Origin: Cryptomeria japonica
Lineage: Eukaryota; Streptophyta; Pinopsida; Cupressales; Cupressaceae
DNA length: 64,000 nt
Direction of reading: 5' to 3'
Assembly (NCBI RefSeq): GCF_030272615.1
Contig: NC_081415.1
Location: forward strand, 190,802,270-190,866,269
The stretch's first letter is position 1; every line of letters starts with the position of its first letter. Shown here one piece after another: positions 56,848 to 64,000 of the stretch. Below the pieces are notes generated by a model. That model had not been told where the DNA came from. It worked only from the letters and a program-made list of their open reading frames with translations, and ran no database searches. The position numbers were made by a program, and so were the translations under genes.

Positions 56848-59003
56848 GAGGGATCAATAAGGGCACCACGGCAAGGGAAATCCTTAACCTTCGCAACTAT
56901 ATATAAAGGGCTATCAGGTGCTCTAATGGTCTCACTAGGGTCAAATGTAATACAAGGATCTTTAGGCATATCTTGTGTTTCTACCATATTAAGCAAGTTT
57001 GGAGCCATAGAGGTAAATTCTTTAGAAGAGAAAAAATTAGGCACAATCTCAATAACATTAGATGTATGAGAAGGCAAGGGATCAGTGAAAATCTTAAGAT
57101 TTTGATTAGAAGGAGCTACTGATTTATTCCCTTTATCATTCATACCTGCTACATATATAGTATTATTATCAATCAAGTCTTGAATCTTATTCTTCAATTC
57201 GAAACTTTTCTCAGTATCATGACTAGGTTGACGATAAAATTGACAAAAGGTATTGTTATCAAAATAAGGGGATGCAATTTTAGAAGGATCAATTTATTTT
57301 ATAGAAGGAAGTTTGATAGCATTTATGTGCAACAACTGAGACATAATACTATGTAAAGAGTCATTTAAGGAAGTAAACTATCTTTCTCTTTGAAAAAAAT
57401 TAGAAATAGAAGGCAGATCTATTTTAGCATTCACATTGTGGTTGTTGATTGTATCATTGAACTTGATGAAGCTTTTTGTTGGTTTGAACTTTACAAATGG
57501 TTGTTGAACACTCTCCCCCTTATCACTCGAAGCCATAGGAGTATATTGCTCCATTTGAATCATAGCCAGTTGATAATTGTGAAGTGTTGCACACAACTAC
57601 GGAAAGAAAGTAAACTCAGACAAAAGAAGCTTTTCCCTGATATATTTTTGTAAGTTAGAAATGAAAATTCTTTGAATATCATTATCAGGTGCATGAAAAG
57701 AAATTTGAGCACACACATGCTTATATGTACTAATGAAACCCGTCACTTTTTCTTTAACACGTTGTTTACAATGCATTAAATCACTCAAAGTGATTTTAGG
57801 ACCAATGTTGTTTTGAAATTGTTGGATGATAGCATTTGCTAGTTGTTGAAAGGAGGTGATAGAATAAGAAGCCAAAGAGAAATACCATTGTAAAGCCTTA
57901 TGTCTTAGTGTTCTTGGAAACAATTTTGCAAGCAATCTTTGATTATAAGCAAAATCAGTACAAAAGGCTTGAAATGTTTTGACATGCATAAGAGGATCAA
58001 CTATTCCATTATAGAGTTTTAATTAAGGGATCTCAACATGTTTAGGTGGAATGACTTTAACAATATCAAGAGAAAGTGGGCTCACAACATCAAAGGTAAG
58101 CACACTAAACTTGGATTGACTCATAGAAGGAATTTGTTATTGTAAGGAAGACACGGTTTGGGCAAGATTGTTAATTGTCATTTCGGTAGAAGAATGGATG
58201 TTAGACATAGTTGATTGAGAAGGTGGTGTGATGTTATTGAAAGAAGGCATGGATTGAGAATAAGGTGGTGGAACATTATGATAAGTAGGCATAGGCGATG
58301 ATTGGGTAGGAAAAGGGACACTTAAAGGAGGAACAAAGTTGTTGAAGGAATTTCCCCCTTGCGTCACATTGATTGGTTTAGGAATAGTAGGAAAACTTAT
58401 GGAAGACATAGGTAAATATGGAGGATTAAATGAAGAAGAGGGATTGCCCCCATGACCAATGGTTGTAGGAATGACATGTTGAGTTGATGTAGCCATGGTA
58501 TTGGAGGTAAAAGTAGGAATACTAGTCATAAGAGTAGTCAAAGGAATTGAAGGATTGACTTGTGTTCAAGGTTGTGAATAACCTAGGGTTTCAGCACAAC
58601 TCTTGATAGGCATGACATTAGAATCAACAATATGTGCAATGCCACACAATATATCAATTCCATTCTTATCACTTTGAATCATGCGTTTAAGGCCTTCAAT
58701 TAATGAAAGAGCTTCACTATTAGGGTATTCTTGGGAAATCCATTATTGAAAGTTATCAAATTTATTGTCCAATGTGGAAAGTTGATCTATAGAGACCCTA
58801 GTTAAAGCTTCTTCTTCATCATGGGATTTGTTAATGGGGTGAATAGACACATGATTAAGATGGGAAGAATTAGCATGATCCTCATTAAAGAAGTCACCCA
58901 AATTAGGCTCCATCTCTTCAGTAATTAAACCTTGGAAAGCCTTAATTCTAATGGTCTGTCTAATGGGGATAGGATAGGTAGGACTGATAGTGGTAAAACT
59001 CAT
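56848..59003 (-). pseudogene. gag-pro: Gy3-B gag and first half of protease
   Basis: The ATG at 59003 (MSFTTISPTYPIP) opens a frame shared by all pieces down to 56848, broken by stops near 58743, 58560, 58137, 58023, 57597 and 57369. A Pro/Ser/Thr-rich N-terminal region (58541-58137) precedes the gag domain (57989-57597: ALQWYFSLASYSITSFQQLA, DIQRIFISNLQKY). The degenerate zinc site SHDTEKSF lacks its last Cys. The protease site reads GALIDPS, where the Copia-A insertion cuts, and continues as CMVNV at 37755. The product would be a capsid precursor. Gy3 copies lack all other enzymes. Confidence 0.8.
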
Positions 59004-60105
59004 GCACTAGAGGGAAATTTTGAATTTTGAATTTTGGAACAAAGCTTACAAAATTGATTAATGCAAAATTTAAGAAAATAATGATTACACAATTTGAACT
59101 TTGTTGGAGGAAGAGGATGACAAAATTTCCAAAAATGAAAGGAAATTGGAATTTTAAAATTAGGGACAAGGGTATGCCACTTAATTTTAAAATCAGGGCA
59201 GACTATAATTAACCTCTTAATTTTAAAAATTTAAAAATTGAAATGTTGAATTTGGGAGGTATTTCCGATTCTAGAGGGATCAAAAATCGACAAAATCAAC
59301 CAATCTTCTGGATTTAGGCTATTAAATATAGTCATAACAGTCTCCCAAAATTTCGGGAAAAAAGCCGAGGACCGTGGCAGGAACGCACATGGTCCGACCA
59401 ACTTTTTTCAAAATTTTTAGGGATGAATATTACAATGACTTCAAAGCTAACCCAAAAAATTGATGAATTTTACAACCTCTAGATAGGCGAAATGAAGACA
59501 CAAATGTAAAAATAGGACCCTATTAGGGTTTTCAAGAAAAAAAGGAATTGAATTGCAATTTTGAAAAAGGTCAAACCTAATGGATAGGGACACCTTAGAA
59601 AATGTTTACAAATCTGAATGCAAATGAAATTGATTTGAAATTTGCACAAAATCCAATTAATTTTGAAAATTAGGGTTTTATGACCTAACCACTTAATTTT
59701 AAAATTTAAATTTTGGGAAAAAGGGGGGAAATTGAAAATTTGAATTGTAGGAATGAAGACAAGTCTGAGAACAATTAGAAATCTGAAAATTAAATGGAAA
59801 TCCAATTTTTGCACAAGTTCAAGATGATTTTTGAAAATTAGGGTTTTAACAAGTAACCTCTTAATTTTGTAAATTTTCTTTGCAAATTGAACAAGACAAT
59901 GAGGAAATTGAATTTGATAAACAAAGCAATTTTCAGATCTAAGATAGCCACAAGCAATTTTTATAAATTACAAGTTCAATTTTAATTTTCAAAACCAGGG
60001 TTTTTAATGATTTAAACACTAAGTGTACAAAAATTTGAAACTTGCAAATGAAAAACATGCAATTTTGTTCAAAGGAAAGCATGCAAGATGTCAGGTTCAC
60101 CAAAA
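59004..60105 (-). other. Gy3-B leader with primer site
   Basis: This is AT-rich and noncoding. Diverged repeats of TTGAAAATTAGGGTTTT followed by CTTAATTTTAAAATT recur at about 59210, 59660, 59830 and 59985. On the minus strand TTTTGGTGAACCTGACATC (60105-60087) follows the LTR and is the primer-site candidate. Confidence 0.65.
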
Positions 60106-61189
60106 TGTAATGTTGGTGAAATGTGAATGAGAGATCAAGAGGAAAACTACCCTTTCCCTCCAAGGAGAGATGAGAGTTTCACTACAAATTTCCCTTCAAA
60201 CACTTTTCACCTAGTTACATTGGAAGTGGAGAGGAGAATTCACTAGATTGAACCTTCAAAGATGAAGATTGAATTCTGAATGAAATGGGAATGATAAGTT
60301 GATCCCCTCTTCCTTATTTGAAAAGGAAAGGAATTGATTGAACTATGTAGTGAAAAAGTGACAAAGAACTAATTATAACTTGAGATAGAAGTATGGGATG
60401 AAGTTTTGCACCTAGATCTGATAGCAACATGTCAAGATGAAGTTGCCCTGCGAATTTGAGGAAAAGTTTCCCAGACCATGGCAGGAACGTACATGGTCCT
60501 TTGAAAAATCCGCGAAATGAAAAGGGTTTTTCCGCCTCTACAAATGGAGCCCAAATATGAAAGTACAGCTACACACCTATAACCTACAAATAGAAAAGAG
60601 AGGAAAATGGGTTGGGATTGGGGGTTTTCCTTTAGGTCAAACCCTAGTTTCAGAATTAATGAAGTAATGAAAGAAAGTACTTGCAAGTAGATGTAAATGA
60701 AAGACTGAATTGTAAATCACCTCAAGGGAGGTTCTGATAGCAATGCTGATAGAAGTGCTTGTGTGGAATTCAATGTTGGAATCAATCTCCTCTTCAATAG
60801 TTGAATCCTTGACTTGAATGCAACACCTAGCATTGAAGGGAGACTTGAGAATGCTCAATTTTGGAAAGGAATGCTTGAATGCTTGAACTCTCTTGAATGC
60901 TTGATCGCTTATGCCACTTGACAAACTCCAATCTTATCCAACCTCAACTTATGCAAATGAGAGGACGAATGCCCCTTAAATACATGTTAGTGGATTTTAT
61001 TTTTGTCACAAGATGACATCAAGGTAATTTCCCACCAAATGCACAACCCACAATGCATGCTTTGGGAAGGTCTTGCCCCAAAATAGGGCAGGGATAGGGG
61101 GACCATGCCCCTATCTTGGAAGGAAAAGGTAACCATGCCCCTATACTAGGGGGGATAGGGGTGCCACACCTGATGAATAATGATGAACA
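60106..61189 (-). repeat. Gy3-B 5' LTR (proposed)
   Basis: Read on the minus strand it begins TGTTCATCATTATTC (61189) and ends CAACATTACA (60106), directly followed by the primer-site candidate. A TATTTAAG box lies near 60980. No second LTR is available for comparison, and the right edge is where Copia-C begins, so the outer limit may be off by some bases. Confidence 0.55.
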
Positions 61190-62659
61190 ATTAGTACCAA
61201 ACCGGTACTGAGAGGGGGGTTGAATCAGTACATAATTTTTTTTTCCCCTGAACTAGTTTGACTGCAAAGACTGCACTTAACTGGTAAACAGTAACACCGG
61301 TCTAAATCAGGGCACTACCAGTAAAACACAGTGAGAAAGTGAAAGACATAAACCGATAACACTTAGATCTCCACACAATCTAATATCTCATTTCCACTTC
61401 ACTCGTATGCATAAACAAGAAATATAGCATCAGAAATATAATGACTATTGTTTCAACATGCTTTACCACTTGACAGAAAATATTAAAGCATCACATGAAA
61501 AGCATCACACATGACACACTAATTTTTCACGTGAAAACACAACTAGGAAAAACCATGGTGGGGATGAATACCCACAAGTTGTTCTTTGAACTCTTCTGAA
61601 GTTCGCACTGTTAGGAGCCTAGGCTGGTTAAAGACTTTTACAATAGGTTCTGCTAGGAACCGATCCTGCTAGGGATCACCTGATTAAGGGATGGCTAAAT
61701 ACCCAGTTAAAGGCTAGAACCCTATTAAAGATTACCTCGCAAGAGGATTTGAAGAGCTCATTGAATGGAGTCACCCTGTTAAAGGATTTACACAAAATCT
61801 TGTTAAAGCTACCCAGTTAAGAGATTTTCCAACTACTGAAATGGTTAGAAGTCAAGAGGTAATACAATGATCTAATAACAATACACAATGCCAAGGCAGA
61901 TCCTCTTTAGCTTCTTTCCTTCTTTAATCACACTCTGTAGGTATCAACACACTTCTCTGGTCTGGCAAGAATCAAGTATCTCTTCACTTGCATTCACACA
62001 TAGCATTTGCCAACAACTTCATAATGAAAAACATCATCAACCTTATAGGAAACATATAGGTCGGTAGCATAAACCCTAAACCCTAAACATTTAGGTTTAA
62101 CAATTCAATCGGTTCAATCCTGACCATTAATCATACTGCATTGAATGCAATAGTCTTGAATAGATCTCAAGATGTTCTCCAACATTCATTCTTTGCCACT
62201 TCAAGAAGTTGATAACCCATCACGCGCTCTCCACCATTTACAGAGACTTTGCACATTCTCGAGGTGGATAGGATCAAGCTCCATGCAAGATCCTCAAGGA
62301 AATCCTTCACGTGCACAAGGTTGACATGGCAACATGATCTAATCTTCATTACAATGCTAACTTCATCACAAGATGTCATTAGTTGAATCACACAGGCTTG
62401 CAATGCATCAACCGAAAACCGTGAAGCTGAGACTACCAATCGGTAGTCATGCCAAATGAAACCCCAATACAAAAATTTCTATATACCGGTTCTCATTGCA
62501 ACATACCACTTCACTTTTTTACATATACCAGTTTACAATAACATACCAGTTCTCTTGCCAGTTTGCTTACTTCAATATATCGGTTCATACTTTAGCATAT
62601 TGACATCAATGACAATATACAATATCATCATGTCATCAAGCTCTGCACATATGCCAACA
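61190..62659 (-). repeat. Copia-C 3' LTR
   Basis: Minus-strand start TGTTGGCATATGTGC at 62659. The far end is a C-rich run with CTCTCAGTACCGGTTTGGTAC near 61195-61220. It is about 1.47 kb. The left limit is approximate because the outer duplication cannot be checked. Confidence 0.8.
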
Positions 62660-62675
62660 ATCTCCCCCTTTGGCA
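62660..62675 (-). promoter_or_regulatory. Polypurine tract of Copia-C
   Basis: The minus strand reads GCCAAAGGGGGAGAT immediately before the LTR. Confidence 0.85.
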
Positions 62676-62901
62676 TTGATGGTAATATACAAAGATATCT
62701 CTTTGCTTCACATCTTCTCCCCAATACTACAGATATCTTCTCTGCTTCACATCTTCTCCACCTTTGACAACAATGCCAAAGTGGAGGCACAAAAAGCTAT
62801 TTTTCACTATGCTACTCCCCCTAAGGAGTAGCATCCTTCAACACACCAATCCTGAAAAATATTTATCAATGCAATACCTGACTGATGTGGAGCACACACC
62901 T

Positions 62902-64000
62902 TTAGTTCACCTCTTGAAGAGGCAGCACCCCTAATTCACCTCTTAAATAGGTAAATGTAGCCTTCGGTAGAGGCTTGGTGAATATGTCGGCTAACTGCTC
63001 CTTACTGGAAACATGTTCCAATACAACCTCTTTGTTCTAAACCTTCTCCCTCAAGAAATGATACTTGAGCTCAAAGTGCTTGTTTCTAGCATGCAAAAAC
63101 GGATTCTTGGAAATATTAATTGCACTTGTGTTGTCACAAAATATACTCACCAATTCAGATACAGGAACTTTGAAACCACTTTATACATGCTTCATCTAAA
63201 TTGTCTGGGTCCAGTTCATAAATGCTGCAACATGTTCCGCTTTTACTATAGACTGAGAGATACAACTCTTCTTCTTACTCATCCATGAGACTATTCTACC
63301 ACCAAGAAAGAATGCACCATCGGTTGTGCTCTTCTGGTCATCCACATTACCAACCCAATCAGCATCTGTAAACACTTTCAGGTTGAAATCATTACTATAT
63401 GGATACCATAATCCATAGTCAATAGTTCCCTTTAGATATCTAAGAATCCACTTGACTGCTACCAAGTGGGATTCTCTTGGACTTTTTTAGAACCGTGCAA
63501 TAATGCTCACTGCATGTGCAATGTCCGGTCTGCTATGTACTACATAGTGCAACTCACCCATCATTGATTGGTATTCCTTCTCATTTACCAACACTGAATC
63601 ATCCTATTTTGATAATTTACAACTGGTCACCATCGGTGTACCAACCGGTTTATTGTCTTCCATGTCAAAGGTCTTCAACACCTCTTTGACATACTTAGAC
63701 TGAGTGATAAAGATACAATTTTTCATTTGTTGAATCTGTAGTCCAATGAAGAACTTAATCTCCCCTATAAGTGACATCTCAAATTCCTTCTTCATCTCAT
63801 CTGCGAAATCATGACTCATCTTGTTATCTCCACCAAAAATTATGTCATCAACAAATACTTCATAGATCAGAATTTAATCTCCTTTTGACTTCAAATAGAT
63901 ATTGCTATCTTCACTTGTTCTTTCAAATCCAATCTTCACAAGATGGGAGTGTAAGCATTCATACCATGCTCTAGGTGTCTGCTTCAATCCATACAAGGCT
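62902..64000 (-). pseudogene. pol: Copia-C pol, RT C-terminus and RNase H (5' partial)
   Basis: The minus-strand frame from 64000 to TAA at 62904-62902 shows RT motifs (the FVDD-type catalytic site near 63850, GEIKFFIGLQIQQM, GTPMVTSCKLSK). It then shows Copia RNase H motifs (YLKGTIDYGLWY, FTDADWVGNVDDQKST, IFCDNTSAI, RNKHFELKYHFLRE) and the usual tail ADIFTKPLPKATF with YLRG. All pieces share one frame. Stops near 63861, 63601, 63490, 63193, 63178 and 63037 inactivate it. RT would copy the RNA and RNase H would degrade the template. Gag, protease, integrase and the 5' LTR lie to the right of the window. Confidence 0.92.

Larger units (their letters stand above)
36421..61189 (-). mobile_element. 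Gy3 copy B: gag-protease Ty3/Gypsy element split by Copia-A
   Basis: The minus-strand order is 5' LTR (61189-60106), leader (60105-59004), gag and protease (59003-56848), interruption by Copia-A, then protease, linker and tail (37755-36421). The gag-protease frame is the same in every piece to the right of the insertion and resumes on the other side: IDPS ends at 56848 and CMVNV begins at about 37755. No 3' LTR is visible left of 36421, so the element is truncated or its LTR is lost. Confidence 0.8.
61190..64000 (-). mobile_element. Copia-C: Ty1/Copia element, 3' part (rest outside window)
   Basis: On the minus strand there is the end of pol (64000-62902), a polypurine tract, and the 3' LTR (62659 to about 61190). 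It continues beyond base 64000. It is the only Copia element here that keeps pol. Its LTR ends (TGTTGGCATATG) and tract (GCCAAAGGGGGAGAT) resemble those of the solo LTR at 19793-20578. Confidence 0.88.

Noticed and set aside
62167-62472. 101-codon minus-strand frame in the Copia-C LTR
   Set aside because: It lies wholly inside an LTR, has no motif and shows no matching frame in another copy.

Overview
The window is gene-poor nuclear DNA from a large-genome plant. It is built almost entirely of nested LTR retrotransposons. I see no host gene, rRNA, tRNA or CRISPR array. Plant origin rests on Tat-lineage Ty3/Gypsy polyproteins, SIRE-like Ty1/Copia elements primed by initiator tRNA-Met, and a plant mobile domain (PMD). 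A gymnosperm is my best guess, with low confidence.

Layout. 1-9665: Ty3/Gypsy family Gy1, copy 1 (5' end outside the window), with gag, PR, G-patch, RT, RNase H, a second RNase H, integrase, an antisense PMD gene and the 3' LTR. 9666-29598: family Gy2, with a partial 5' LTR, a decayed gag-PR-RNaseH-RT-RNaseH-INT body (12.2-17.65 kb), and a long second LTR from 18107. That LTR appears to be split by a Copia solo LTR (19793-20578) and by a pol-less Copia element, Copia-B (about 21924-28866). 29725-30457: another Copia LTR. 30458-33670: minus-strand, gag-PR-only family Gy3, copy A, split by a Gy1 solo LTR (31710-32487). 33671-36237: unassigned. 36421-61189: Gy3 copy B, split by Copia-A (37761-56847), which is itself split by Gy1 copy 2 (42362-53662). 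61190-64000: minus-strand Copia-C, with its 3' LTR and the end of pol.

The nesting Gy1-2 inside Copia-A inside Gy3-B is supported by exact 5-bp target duplications (CATAC and GAGGG) and by a Gy3 reading frame that resumes across the outer insertion. By eye, the LTR pairs agree with this order: Gy1-2 LTRs differ by roughly 2-3 percent and Copia-A LTRs by roughly 9 percent.

Nearly all coding regions are broken by stops. In Gy1 these are mostly C-to-T type changes, as expected for methylated, silenced DNA. The most unusual contents are: (1) an antisense, apparently spliced PMD gene with its own TATA box, in both Gy1 copies; (2) a non-autonomous Copia whose pol is replaced by a roughly 1,120-codon cargo frame; (3) a non-autonomous but mobilised Gy1 copy whose RT-RH-INT block is replaced by unrelated sequence fused to the integrase tail; (4) a Gypsy element with an RNase H-like domain upstream of RT; and (5) a gag-PR-only family with an altered protease active site.
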